DNA of 64,000 bases from a virus: positions 1-64,000 of the IMG/VR virus record IMGVR_UViG_3300024323_000001; one strand, written 5' to 3'. Within the stretch, counting starts at the first letter, position 1, and each line of letters opens with the position of its first letter. This document shows positions 21,789 to 30,496 of this stretch, in pieces. The position numbers and the translations under genes were made by a program. The notes beneath the pieces were generated by a model. That model had not been told where the DNA came from. It made no database searches and saw nothing but the letters and a program-made list of their open reading frames with translations.

Positions 21789-22904
21789 ATGGCGGAAATT
21801 ATCATAGTTTACGGAGGTTCAGGATCGTTTAAGACGGCGCAGTCCCACTTCCTCGCCAAATATATTTACAAGAAGTACGGCAAGATCACCCAGCTTGCCT
21901 CTTGTGATGGCGGAGGATGGAAGCCCTTAGAGCCTGATATTGAAGCAGGACTGATTGAGGCTTGGGGAATTAGCGCGATCGAGAATCCTCGGTCAGTGAT
22001 GCGGAAACTTAGTCAAGGGTTCTGGCCCAAGATTGTCGAATCGAACGGAACGCGCAAGCTCGTGCTCACTCCGCCGGATGCCTCGACATGGAAGCGTGTC
22101 GGCTGCCGGGTGCATGAAGGCTTGACGAGCACCGCGAACATCATCATGCGTGACGCCTTGAACAAGCAGATGGTCGTCGCGGGTGACCAGAAAGGAGAGC
22201 GCGGTGCAATCTCGTTCCAAGAAGAGGTCACTATCACAGATGCGAAAGGTCTTGAGTCCAAAGGAGTCGAGAAGTACAGCTTTGCGACTCCGGGAAATTA
22301 TAACGATGCTCAACGAGCCGTCTACGATTTCGCGTGTAACTACCGCTCGCTTCCATGTCCTTATGTCTACATTACGGCGCTTGAAGCGCGAGGTGAAGAA
22401 GAGGACACCAAGAAAACCATCATTGGTCCAGCAGTGGTTGGCAAAGCGATGACAGCGCAGGTCGGGGCGTGGTGCGGAGATTTGATTCATGCGGAGGATT
22501 TTTTCGTCGATGTCCCTGATCCAACGCATAAATTGACGGAGGAACAGCGGAAGGCTGGAGCGAAGCAACGCACCATGCAGCAGTCGAAAGCTCGCTACTG
22601 GTTTATCAGACATCCAGACCCAGTTACGGGAATGTTGTTCCCTGCAAAGCCTCGTGTAGCACCAGAACAGATTCCCGAGCTGCTCAAGGTCTTCCCTGGC
22701 GGCTATTTTGAGCCTACGACTGAGAGTGGATTGGACGCTTATCTTGAGGTTGTAGAGAAGATTCAAGCGGCAGCAGCGGGTGACGTTCGCGAGTGGATGA
22801 AGCAGCAAGACTTGGCGCGCGAGGCCGCGAGCAAGGTCGGTGGCACAGAAGCGCCGAAGGCGGACCCCGCCTTAGTGAAGGCGACGATAAGCGGAACGAA
22901 GTAA
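21789..22904 (+). CDS. P-loop ATPase, RecA-like/Sak4-like candidate (371 aa)
   Basis: The protein begins at once with a nucleotide-binding loop (IIIVYGGSGSFKTAQSHFLA, residues 4-23), in which Phe-Lys-Thr replaces the usual Gly-Lys-Thr. A KMV-type ATPase core follows (PCPYVYITALEA is a Walker B-like strand), with an Ala/Lys-rich C-terminal tail. AAA_24 or Sak4-type single-strand annealing ATPases with this layout lie beside helicase and polymerase genes in many phages. Recombination or replication ATPase is the best call; the family needs a profile check. Confidence 0.6.
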   Translation: MAEIIIVYGGSGSFKTAQSHFLAKYIYKKYGKITQLASCDGGGWKPLEPDIEAGLIEAWGISAIENPRSVMRKLSQGFWPKIVESNGTRKLVLTPPDASTWKRVGCRVHEGLTSTANIIMRDALNKQMVVAGDQKGERGAISFQEEVTITDAKGLESKGVEKYSFATPGNYNDAQRAVYDFACNYRSLPCPYVYITALEARGEEEDTKKTIIGPAVVGKAMTAQVGAWCGDLIHAEDFFVDVPDPTHKLTEEQRKAGAKQRTMQQSKARYWFIRHPDPVTGMLFPAKPRVAPEQIPELLKVFPGGYFEPTTESGLDAYLEVVEKIQAAAAGDVREWMKQQDLAREAASKVGGTEAPKADPALVKATISGTK

Positions 22905-22924
22905 AGAGAACTGGAGGGTGCCCA

Positions 22925-23188
22925 ATGGAATTCAACTCAATCGAAGCTCTGGAAGTCGAAGAGAAGCGCCTCTGGGCCATCGTTCAAGAGCGCGCGAAGG
23001 CGAAGGAAGCCGCGCAGCTTGAATGGTTCAATGTTCGCAAGCAGGTTACCGAGCTTCGCGAACGAGAGCGCATTGACGGTCTTGTGGAATCACGCCTCAA
23101 GGAAAAGGAGAATCAGAATGGGAAGCAAAAGAAGTCCGATAGACCGCGTTCTGGCGTTCTATCGCGAGTCTTCACCGGACGTCGTTAG
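22925..23188 (+). CDS. Small coiled-coil protein (87 aa)
   Basis: ATG at 22925 has CTGGAGGG upstream. A long charged helix (EALEVEEKRLWAIVQERAKA...) should form a coiled coil; the end is Lys/Arg-rich. Unknown function. Confidence 0.65.
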   Translation: MEFNSIEALEVEEKRLWAIVQERAKAKEAAQLEWFNVRKQVTELRERERIDGLVESRLKEKENQNGKQKKSDRPRSGVLSRVFTGRR

Positions 23189-23345
23189 GGTCACGCACGC
23201 TCTCGCTTCGGAAATAGTAACCGAACGAGGAATCGGCGCGAAGGCTAAGTCCAACGGCGCGGGGAAGCGGGTCTATACGAAGAAATCCAAGCTCACCAAT
23301 GGAGCATCGGCGAGCGGGACAGATGCAAGTGGAGGACAGCAATGA
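23118..23345 (+). CDS. Small basic protein (75 aa)
   Basis: ATG at 23118 follows AAAAGGAG and overlaps the previous gene by 71 bases in another frame. The N-terminal part is helical (SPIDRVLAFYRESSPDVVRV), the C-terminal part basic and Ser/Gly-rich. Overlaps the next start (ATGA). Confidence 0.6.
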   Translation: MGSKRSPIDRVLAFYRESSPDVVRVTHALASEIVTERGIGAKAKSNGAGKRVYTKKSKLTNGASASGTDASGGQQ

Positions 23346-23977
23346 GTGATATCGATCTGAAGGAGAAGGCAAAGCAGGTGGACTTAAATGACCTCCAGCT
23401 TGCCGATGAATTGGTTGACGTGCAGGGTGATGCGGATGCGTTTGCAGGCCCACCGCCCCCAACGGACGGTGACTATCGGGTGAAGCTCTCCCTCGGGAAG
23501 CGCGGCGTCAGCCAGGGGAAGGCGAAGGACGGCAAACTCTTCTACATGGCTGATGTCAACGCGAAGGTGACGACGGGAGAGTTCGAGAACCGCATTCTGT
23601 TCGACAACGTCTCCACCATGGTGATGCAGAACACGGGGACGTCGAGGATGGCCGGGGTACTCAAGGCTCTTGGGGATCCCGTGGGCGGCCGAGTTTCCAT
23701 CCTCGAGACGACGCGCAAGTTCGCCGACAAGCTCGCCGGCGAGCCCGAAGTCACGGTCCAGACCCAATGGACCGCCTACTGCCAGGACTGTAAGGCCGAG
23801 AACGACGCGAACAAGTCGCGCGGGAAGAAGGGCGGAATCGTGCTCCGCGGCGAGAAGCGATTCCCGCAGAACGGCGGAGGGCATCACCGAGCGCAGGTGG
23901 AGTGTCCGAACTGCGGCTCTCTGCTCAATGCGCGTGCGGAGATCGTGGCCTATAAGCCTCTGCCGCCGGAGGCCTGA
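23342..23977 (+). CDS. Putative single-strand DNA-binding-type protein with zinc motif (211 aa)
   Basis: The region about 40-125 is a beta-barrel-like segment (GDYRVKLSLGKRGVSQ..., FYMADVNAKVTTGEFENRIL) in the style of phage single-strand binding proteins that measure out an OB-like fold. Two CxxC pairs (CQDC near 147 and CPNC near 190) suggest a zinc site. It lies between a recombination ATPase and a helicase. The assignment is by context and shape only. Confidence 0.5.
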   Translation: MSDIDLKEKAKQVDLNDLQLADELVDVQGDADAFAGPPPPTDGDYRVKLSLGKRGVSQGKAKDGKLFYMADVNAKVTTGEFENRILFDNVSTMVMQNTGTSRMAGVLKALGDPVGGRVSILETTRKFADKLAGEPEVTVQTQWTAYCQDCKAENDANKSRGKKGGIVLRGEKRFPQNGGGHHRAQVECPNCGSLLNARAEIVAYKPLPPEA

Positions 23978-24132
23978 ACCACAACAAGTTTCCGGTCTAG
24001 TCGAAAGGCGCAGCAAGACTAAGGCAGCGGTAGTCCATCTGGATGCTCACCGTAAGTTGGCCATAATCGGTGGTAGCAGGTGGCGCGACGAGGCAACCTT
24101 GCGTGACCGGAATTAAAACGAGGTAATACGAG

Positions 24133-24489
24133 ATGGGACGCCCACGAAGGCCCAAGCGCAGCTCCAAAAGAGCCAAGTTCTCAGAGAGCGGGAATGCGCG
24201 TAAGCCACGGGGGCGTCCCAGCAAGTCCAGTCCCTTACCCAAGAAGGCTCCGACCCCTACGGATTCCCCTCCGTTGGAGCCTTCGGGGGCTGGCTTCGCA
24301 ACGGAGACAGTCATGCGAATTCTGCCGCTACGAACGTGTCTTGTGAGCGAAGGGCGCAGTGAGATGAATGGGGACAGATTCTGGACGAGGACCTACGTTC
24401 TGCCGAGTGGGCGCGAGATTCAGGTCAAGACGGTGATGGAGATGGAGCGAGCCGATGGCGATGGAGCGCGTGGATCTAAACTCAAGTGA
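24133..24489 (+). CDS. Basic AT-hook-like protein (118 aa)
   Basis: ATG at 24133 follows ACGAGG. The N-terminus carries AT-hook-like motifs (GRPRRPKRSS, KPRGRPSKSS) that bind the minor groove of AT-rich DNA. The C-terminal half is a short beta-rich domain. Overlaps the helicase start by 35 bases. Confidence 0.6.
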   Translation: MGRPRRPKRSSKRAKFSESGNARKPRGRPSKSSPLPKKAPTPTDSPPLEPSGAGFATETVMRILPLRTCLVSEGRSEMNGDRFWTRTYVLPSGREIQVKTVMEMERADGDGARGSKLK

Positions 24490-25822
24490 GCTGGCGGACG
24501 CTGAGGTCGAAATTGTCGATAAGCCCGACTCCGAAACGGAGCCGCCGGTAGAGTTCATCACGGGCGTTGCGGGCACAGGGAAGACGTTCGGCGTCAAGCA
24601 AGCTATCGAAGCGGACCCTACATATGGGCTCCTTACGGCGACGACTGGCATAGCGGCGGTGAATCTCGGCGCCGTCACGCTACACTCCGCGCTTGGGCTC
24701 CAACCGGAGTCAATCGAAGACGACTATGCGAGCGGGAAGCTCCAACGGATATTGCACCGGGTTGCGCTCCGTACTCACCGCCTTGTGATTGACGAGATGT
24801 CGATGCTCGGCGGCCGCGAGATGCTCGACTTCATCTATCTGGCGGCGAAGGAAGCGAATGGCTACGCCGACGTCAAGGAGCCTCTAGGCATCACACTGGT
24901 GGGCGACCTTTGCCAGCTCCCGCCAATCAATCAGTCCTGGTGCTTCGAAGCTGAGTGCTGGCCTAAGTTCGACGCCGCTACGACCAAGCTCACGAAGATT
25001 TGGAGGCAATCGGATGCCACTTTCATCGATGCTATTAATCGCATTCGCTGCGGGGATGGGCGCGGGGGTGGGCCACTCCTTGGCGAAGCTGGCGTGCAGT
25101 TCGATCGAGCAGCGAATCCGGCGTTCGATGGAACGACAATCGTGGGAACGAACGATGAAGTTGCTCGGTACAACAACATCCACTTCATCAAGCTCAAGTC
25201 TGCGGCGATGCGCTACCGAACGGAGCGGTGGGGCAAGCAGCGCTCCGAGTGGGTCAAGAATATCCCCGATACGCTGGAGATGAAAGAGGGCGCCTACATC
25301 ATGGTACTGGCAAATGACACCGCGCGCGACCCAATCACCAAGGAGCCGATGCTGCGTTGGGTCAACGGAGATTGTGGACACGTCGAGGCGATGGGACCGC
25401 TCAGTGTCACCGTGAAGCTCGTCCGCACCGGAGCCGTCGAGACCATCCGTGCCATAGAGCGCGAGAACGGCCAGAAGCACTCACCTGAGGAGTTTAGCGA
25501 CGATGATTGTCAGGAGGCGAAGAAGAATCACTCACGCCTTCCCGATGGCTCCTACTGGGACGCCGAGAAGCGGATTTGGGTCAGGGGAACCGTGCGCTAC
25601 CTGCCCGTTCGATTGGCCTATGCCACGACCGTTCACAAGTCGCAGGGATTGAGCCTCGATAACATCCAGGTGGACCTACGCCACGCGTTCGTGGGGAAGC
25701 CCTCCATGGTCTACGTTGCCATCTCGAGAGCGCGGACGGCGGCAGGATTGAGGCTCATCGGGAACGCCGAGTTGCTCGCGCGGCGGTGTAATGTGGATGA
25801 GAAAGTCAGGCGCTGGCTATGA
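24455..25822 (+). CDS. SF1 DNA helicase, Pif1/RecD-like (455 aa)
   Basis: Helicase motifs are complete: Walker A GVAGTGKT (37-44), motif Ia TATTGIAAVNLG, Walker B VIDEMS (111-116), motif III VGDLCQLPPI (149-158), motif IV-like WRQSD, motif V YATTVHKSQGLS and motif VI VYVAISRAR. This is the Pif1/Dda/RecD2 group that unwinds DNA 5' to 3' at phage replication forks. It lies two genes upstream of the DNA polymerase. The stop overlaps the next start (ATGA). Confidence 0.9.
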   Translation: MAMERVDLNSSELADAEVEIVDKPDSETEPPVEFITGVAGTGKTFGVKQAIEADPTYGLLTATTGIAAVNLGAVTLHSALGLQPESIEDDYASGKLQRILHRVALRTHRLVIDEMSMLGGREMLDFIYLAAKEANGYADVKEPLGITLVGDLCQLPPINQSWCFEAECWPKFDAATTKLTKIWRQSDATFIDAINRIRCGDGRGGGPLLGEAGVQFDRAANPAFDGTTIVGTNDEVARYNNIHFIKLKSAAMRYRTERWGKQRSEWVKNIPDTLEMKEGAYIMVLANDTARDPITKEPMLRWVNGDCGHVEAMGPLSVTVKLVRTGAVETIRAIERENGQKHSPEEFSDDDCQEAKKNHSRLPDGSYWDAEKRIWVRGTVRYLPVRLAYATTVHKSQGLSLDNIQVDLRHAFVGKPSMVYVAISRARTAAGLRLIGNAELLARRCNVDEKVRRWL

Positions 25823-26031
25823 CACTCTGGAATCAGACTGGGCATTCAAGCCGCGAGGAACTCCGCGCCGAAGCTCAGAAGCTCATCGACTACTTGAGCG
25901 GTCACTTGGACGAGATGGACTCCAAAGAGGCGACGTTCATGACCAATATGATTGACTCGATTGAAGGTGAGGAGTGGGTGCCGTCGCCGAGGCAATTGTT
26001 CTGGATGAGAGATTTGAACGTCAAGTATTAG
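25819..26031 (+). CDS. Small acidic protein (70 aa)
   Basis: ATG overlaps the helicase stop. Helical and acidic, ending in PSPRQLFWMRDLNVKY; the PSPRQL[FY]W.RD pattern is common at the end of small phage replication-cluster proteins. Function unknown. Confidence 0.65.
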   Translation: MTLWNQTGHSSREELRAEAQKLIDYLSGHLDEMDSKEATFMTNMIDSIEGEEWVPSPRQLFWMRDLNVKY

Positions 26032-26043
26032 TGGAGGAATACG

Positions 26044-26232
26044 ATGAAGAAAACCAAGCTGACGAAAGCGCAAGTGAAAGTTAAGCATCTGGAGAAATTA
26101 CTGGAACGGCGCAAACGTGAGATTGAGGGAGTTCGTCGTCGCTGTGATGAACAAGTGGCTCAGATTGAGCGCAAGAACGCATTCACGAAATTTCAGCTTG
26201 AATCGATTCTAAAGGGTGAATGGCCGCTCTAA
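26044..26232 (+). CDS. Small basic coiled-coil protein (62 aa)
   Basis: ATG at 26044 follows GTGGAGGAA. Almost entirely one charged helix (KVKHLEKLLERRKREIEGV). Its last codon lies just before the polymerase start. Confidence 0.65.
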   Translation: MKKTKLTKAQVKVKHLEKLLERRKREIEGVRRRCDEQVAQIERKNAFTKFQLESILKGEWPL

Positions 26233-26233
26233 A

Positions 26234-28966
26234 ATGCCCATCCTCCTCAAACCCGACTCCTGCTCCTCGTGCTCGCTCTACGGCGACGGCAAGGGATTCT
26301 CGCGCAACGAAGGGCACGGGACGAATGGAGTCCTAGTTGTGGGTGAAGCGCTCGGGCATAACGAGAAGACCGATGGCCTACCGTTCCGGCCCTACGCGCA
26401 AAGTGGAAGTTTATTCGAACGTGCATTGAAGCGCTGCGGTCTCTCGCGCGACCAGTTCCATATCACGAACGTTGTCCGCTGCCAGCCTCCGCATGACCAT
26501 CTCGTCGGCGCAAGCTACGAGTTCGACGCCATCCAGAATTGTCATCAGTATCTGGCGGAGACGCTCCGAGTGTTCAAGCCCCGCTCGATATTGGCGCTCG
26601 GTGGCACCGCGGCGCGCGAGCTGACCGGATTCAGCGGGACGAAAGAGGGCGTCTCGTTCATCCGCGGCTACGCCATTCCATGTGCGCTCAAGGAAGCCGA
26701 AGGGATTCCCGTTGTCTCGACATTCCACCCTTCGTTCCTGCGCCAAGGGAAGCCTACCTACTTCGGTGTCCTGGTGCATGACCTGATGCGAGCCGTGCAG
26801 ATTGCTAAGAGCGGCGCGACGACTCCAATCGCCACGACCTACCAGACCCACCCTTCGCTCGACGACGCTCTCGCCTTCGAGCAGCGCTGCTGCGCTGAGC
26901 AGGGCCGATGGCTCACCTACGATATCGAGACACCGAACTCGGCCGAGATGAGCGAAGATGAGAGGGATGAGGAGCGAAGCTATGACATCCAGCAAATCCA
27001 GTTCTCACTCGGAGTGGGCGAGGGAATCGTATTTCCAGCGACGCCTGAGTTCATGGATATCGCTCGGCGCATCATGGCGCTGGAGCATCGCAAGGCCGGA
27101 TTCTACAATCACCTTTTCGACGATGCGAGGCTGAGAGCGAATGGTTTCCAGTTCGGCGGCCCGCCGCCTCACGACTTGTATGAGATGTGGCATCACATGC
27201 AGCCTGATCTGCCTGCCAATCTACAGTTCGTGGCGAGCTTTTACGGAATGGATTCGCCCTGGAAGCATCTATACGGAGTCGATCTGGCCCTCTACGGCTG
27301 CGCTGACGTGGATGCTCCTCATCGCATTCTGGGCGCTCTACCCGAGCAGCTCCGCAAGCGCGGACTCTGGGACGGCTACGAGAGGCTCGTCTACCAAGTA
27401 CGACCCATCCTAGACCGGATGAGCGAGCGCGGCATTCCCATCAATGACGAGCGCCGGCGTGCCTTCGGCGCGGAGCTGGACATTGTCGCCGCAGAAGTAG
27501 ATGCGGATATGCAGCGATTGGTGCCTGAGGAAATCCGCCGTCTGAATCCTCCACAAGGATATAAGCGTGGCCCTGAACATAAAGGTAGCAGCATCCCAGC
27601 GAATGTGTTTGATGGTATGGATACGTTCGTGAATAAGGGGAAGGACGAAGACGGCGAGCCTGAGACGATTCATGCCGTGTGGAGGCAGCGGAACTTTAGC
27701 GGGGCAGTCCGCTGGGTCAAGGTCCTCGACTTCCGCACGTCATCCAAGCAACTAATTAGGTATATGGTTCATAAGGGCCACCCGGTCCCCATGAACATCA
27801 AGAAGGGCCGCGAGACCTCGGAGGCGAAGGAGTTGGAGCGCCTCGCGAAGAAGACACATGACCCGCTCTATCGCAAGGTGATCTGGCACCGCGAGGTGCG
27901 GCTGATGAAATCGACGTTCGTCGATGGGTGGGCACCGAGTGAGCGCGACGGCCGGGTGCATACCACATTTACGTTCGCCCCGGCGACGCTTCAGCTCAGC
28001 TCGCGCGACCCCAATGTCCAGAACGCCCCCGAGCACGAGAAGGAAGGCCGCACGACGGGCCTAGCGGATAAGTTCCAGCGCATCATAGAGGCACCCAATG
28101 GCTATAAAATCGTCTCGTTCGACCACAAGTCGTTCCACGCGCTCACGCTTGCACATCTCGCGGGAGATGGCGACTACATGCGCGTGGTGCGGTTGGACGT
28201 TCACAGTTTCCTTGCCAGCCAATTCCTCAAGCTGGCTCCGGCACATAAACTGCTCGAAATGCGGGATGAAGAACTGCGTGAGTTTCTTGCGGGAGTTAAG
28301 AAAACTCACCGTGCTGTACGCGACGGGAAAGCAAAACGTACGATTCTCGGATGGGGTTTTGGAATGCAGAAGCGAACTCTCTATAACACGTATATGGAAA
28401 GTTTCGCCTCCGAGGCTGAAGCAGGGCAGATGATTCAATTACTGGAAGCCTCGTTCCCCAAGACCGTGAAGTGGCGCAAGCAGATCCAATACAAAGCGCA
28501 CTACGACACTTACCTAGTGAATTCGTTCGGGGCGATCCGCTGGTTCTGGGACGTCTTCAACTTCGGCCCGAACGGCCAGCTACGGAACGGCGAGCAAGCC
28601 GAGCAGGCCATCGCCTACCTGCCGGCGTCGAATGCGTTCGGGATGATGCGCGAGGAAGCGCGTGAGATGGAGCGCTGCGGACTGGATGAGCGCTACGGGC
28701 TGGTCAACAACGTCCATGATGCGTGGAAGTTCGTCTGCCCTGACGCGCTCGTCGAGGAGTGCCTTCACACAATCAAGCCGCTGATGGAAGCGCCCTCGGC
28801 GACGTTCGGTGGGCTGTGGTGCGCGGTGCAGGCGTCGGTGGGTCAGAACAATGCCGCGAAGTCGGCGGAGAATCCGAATGGAAGGGAAGAGGTGAGTGTC
28901 AATGTCCAAGATACGATTGAGCAGCGCGCAGTGCGAGAGAATCCGGGAGTCGCTGCGGCACTATGA
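26234..28966 (+). CDS. Uracil-DNA glycosylase (family 4-like)-DNA polymerase A fusion (910 aa)
   Basis: Residues 1-195 are a family-4-type uracil-DNA glycosylase: Cys10, Cys13, Cys83 and Cys103 for an Fe-S cluster, GEALGHNE (38-45) and HPSFL (165-169). Residues about 225-375 are a DnaQ-like 3'-5' proofreading exonuclease: YDIET (229-233), NHLFDDARL and YGCADVDA. Residues about 380-910 are a family A polymerase: SSRDPNVQNAP (589-599), motif A with Asp630 (SFDHKSFHALTLAHLAGD), motif B KRTILGWGFG (from Lys701) and motif C VHDAW (His828, Asp829). Motif A lacks the usual Glu, and motif B has Leu and Phe where Phe and Tyr are typical. UDG-polymerase fusion is known in SPO1-like phages. A GTG start at 26216 is also possible. 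Confidence 0.9.
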   Translation: MPILLKPDSCSSCSLYGDGKGFSRNEGHGTNGVLVVGEALGHNEKTDGLPFRPYAQSGSLFERALKRCGLSRDQFHITNVVRCQPPHDHLVGASYEFDAIQNCHQYLAETLRVFKPRSILALGGTAARELTGFSGTKEGVSFIRGYAIPCALKEAEGIPVVSTFHPSFLRQGKPTYFGVLVHDLMRAVQIAKSGATTPIATTYQTHPSLDDALAFEQRCCAEQGRWLTYDIETPNSAEMSEDERDEERSYDIQQIQFSLGVGEGIVFPATPEFMDIARRIMALEHRKAGFYNHLFDDARLRANGFQFGGPPPHDLYEMWHHMQPDLPANLQFVASFYGMDSPWKHLYGVDLALYGCADVDAPHRILGALPEQLRKRGLWDGYERLVYQVRPILDRMSERGIPINDERRRAFGAELDIVAAEVDADMQRLVPEEIRRLNPPQGYKRGPEHKGSSIPANVFDGMDTFVNKGKDEDGEPETIHAVWRQRNFSGAVRWVKVLDFRTSSKQLIRYMVHKGHPVPMNIKKGRETSEAKELERLAKKTHDPLYRKVIWHREVRLMKSTFVDGWAPSERDGRVHTTFTFAPATLQLSSRDPNVQNAPEHEKEGRTTGLADKFQRIIEAPNGYKIVSFDHKSFHALTLAHLAGDGDYMRVVRLDVHSFLASQFLKLAPAHKLLEMRDEELREFLAGVKKTHRAVRDGKAKRTILGWGFGMQKRTLYNTYMESFASEAEAGQMIQLLEASFPKTVKWRKQIQYKAHYDTYLVNSFGAIRWFWDVFNFGPNGQLRNGEQAEQAIAYLPASNAFGMMREEAREMERCGLDERYGLVNNVHDAWKFVCPDALVEECLHTIKPLMEAPSATFGGLWCAVQASVGQNNAAKSAENPNGREEVSVNVQDTIEQRAVRENPGVAAAL

Positions 28967-29240
28967 AGCGCAAAGGGGCCAAGGGCGTCATGCGCCAGTC
29001 GAGGACCTCGTCGAGGAAATCCTCAACACGGTCCTATCGGAAATCGAGTTCTCGACGCAAGTGCGCGAGGAACGACCTTATGAACTTGCGGAGCTTATTG
29101 GTGGAGGCGTGCAAGCTGCTGGAGCAGTACTACCCCGAACTGTTCACGCGGAGGCTCCGAGTGTGGTGGACGGCGCAGAAGCTCACAGCGCGGAAGCCGG
29201 AGCGGAACGACAGCGCGACGATCGCGAGGTTGATGGATGA
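28902..29240 (+). CDS. Small protein downstream of polymerase (112 aa), C-terminus doubtful
   Basis: ATG at 28902 lies within the end of the polymerase gene, behind AAGAGGTGAG. The first about 65 residues look genuine (MSKIRLSSAQCERIRESL..., VEDLVEEILNTVLSEIEF). After about 29080 this frame turns into Ala/Glu/Gly-rich text typical of a shadow, while the +1 frame looks better. Either the genes overlap by 160 bases or there is a frameshift near 29080. Confidence 0.5.
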   Translation: MSKIRLSSAQCERIRESLRHYEAQRGQGRHAPVEDLVEEILNTVLSEIEFSTQVREERPYELAELIGGGVQAAGAVLPRTVHAEAPSVVDGAEAHSAEAGAERQRDDREVDG

Positions 29241-29271
29241 GATGAGTGAGCGGGCGGCAGGAGACGATTAG
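29080..29271 (+). CDS. Small helical protein (63 aa), possibly continuation of the preceding gene
   Basis: ATG at 29080 has an AGGAA ribosome-like site. The product MNLRSLLVEACKLLEQYYPE... is a convincing amphipathic helical protein with an Arg/Trp-rich centre (RRLRVWWTAQKL). It may be a separate gene or the true C-terminus of 28902-29240 after a frame change. Confidence 0.5.
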   Translation: MNLRSLLVEACKLLEQYYPELFTRRLRVWWTAQKLTARKPERNDSATIARLMDEMSERAAGDD

Positions 29272-29380
29272 GGGACCGCCCATTTGGATTCTTGTAGCAG
29301 GGTTCAGGGCTGTAAGAGTTTTTGCGACCACCGAGCGGCGGGCAGCTTGGGTGGCTATCGCGTCAGGAAAGTGAGGGGCG

Positions 29381-30058
29381 GTGAGATTGCTTGATTTATT
29401 CTGCGGACGCTGGGGCTGGTCACGCGCTTTCGCTGCGCGGGGCTGGGAGTGCGTGGGCGTGGACTTGGTAGAGCCTCCTGAGATTCCGCATGGTTGCACG
29501 TTCGTGAATGCCAATGTCCTAGATTTTGGCGTTTGCAACGGAAAAGTATGCTCGCTCTCCGGTCACGCATGGGATATAGATTTTATTGTCGCTTCTTCGC
29601 CCTGTGAGCAATTCTCCCTTCACGGCATGAAGCATTTCCACCCTAATCCGCCATATCCTGCGTTGGGCGCCGCGCTGTTCAATCACACACGCCATTTGTG
29701 CGCGAGTAGCGGCCTGCCTTATGTGATGGAGAATGTCCGAGCGGCTGAAAAGTTTGTCGGCAAGGCAATAAACCGATGCGGACCTTTTTACCTGTGGGGA
29801 AATGCCGTACCACCCTTACTCCATCTTGGAATCAAGAAGGGCAATCGCTTCCGTGGAGCTCCGGGTGCGTATATGGAGAAGCGGCCGGCGGGGGTGAGCG
29901 TTAAAGAGTGGCGCAACCGTTACCAGCAAGAAGCCGAGAGATTGGCCGGCGGGCGAGCAAACTGCGCGAATTACGCGGCGACCATCCCGCCCGAACTGGC
30001 AAACTGTGTTGCTCAATACGCCGAGAGGCTGTTGGAAATGGCGGAGATGCTGAAATGA
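29381..30058 (+). CDS. DNA (cytosine-5) methyltransferase-like protein (225 aa), GTG start
   Basis: Motif I is LLDLFCGRWGWSRAFAARGW with VGVDL for SAM binding. Motif IV is SSPCEQFSL with catalytic Cys75, and motif VI is VMENV (Glu117). C5 methyltransferases flip and methylate cytosine, and phages use them to evade restriction. At 225 residues it is short for the family (usually 300-400), with a reduced target-recognition region, and no partner nuclease is nearby. GTG at 29381 is the only early start. Confidence 0.8.
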   Translation: MRLLDLFCGRWGWSRAFAARGWECVGVDLVEPPEIPHGCTFVNANVLDFGVCNGKVCSLSGHAWDIDFIVASSPCEQFSLHGMKHFHPNPPYPALGAALFNHTRHLCASSGLPYVMENVRAAEKFVGKAINRCGPFYLWGNAVPPLLHLGIKKGNRFRGAPGAYMEKRPAGVSVKEWRNRYQQEAERLAGGRANCANYAATIPPELANCVAQYAERLLEMAEMLK

Positions 30059-30288
30059 GACACGACCTCTGCGAATCAGCGAAGCAAGGAAGGCTTTGTA
30101 TTGACGACCTGTGCCACAACGGCGGCGAGACGCTTTGTGGATTTGACCTGTTCGACTATCAGGACATGCTTGACCTCGACGAAGAAAAATCGGCCGATTT
30201 TGATGATTGTATGGACTGTGGAATGTGTGACAACTGTATCGCCCGGACACGCGCATTCTTTGAGGAGATGGAAGAGAATGAGACTTAG
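30055..30288 (+). CDS. Small Cys-rich acidic protein (77 aa)
   Basis: ATG overlaps the methyltransferase stop. Several Cys pairs (CMDCGMCDNC near residues 58-67) suggest a metal site; very acidic. Unknown. Confidence 0.65.
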   Translation: MRHDLCESAKQGRLCIDDLCHNGGETLCGFDLFDYQDMLDLDEEKSADFDDCMDCGMCDNCIARTRAFFEEMEENET

Positions 30289-30496
30289 AAATGTTGATAG
30301 GGCTTTAGGCCATATAGTTTTCGAGGAATCTTCTGCTGAAGTAGATGATGCTTCCGTGAATCGCCTCGCAAGTCTACTCGAACTAGTCGAAGATGAAGAG
30401 GCCGATTGGTGGCATAGGAAATGGCATCAAGATACTGGGATTCCGTGCGATGGCTCAAGACAATTCTGCCCATTAGCGATGCGGAGGCAGCCATGA
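30278..30496 (+). CDS. Small acidic protein (72 aa)
   Basis: ATG at 30278 overlaps the previous gene. Contains EDEEADWWHRKWHQ, similar in style to EEAKWWHN in the gene at 32343. Unknown. Confidence 0.6.
   Translation: MRLRNVDRALGHIVFEESSAEVDDASVNRLASLLELVEDEEADWWHRKWHQDTGIPCDGSRQFCPLAMRRQP

Noticed and set aside
21993-22808. 271-codon minus-strand frame opposite the P-loop ATPase gene
   Set aside because: No motifs and the sense frame begins with a clear P-loop.
23988-24116. Protein-like stretch in the gap before the AT-hook gene
   Set aside because: No start codon in frame near its beginning; it is the tail of a shadow frame of the preceding gene.
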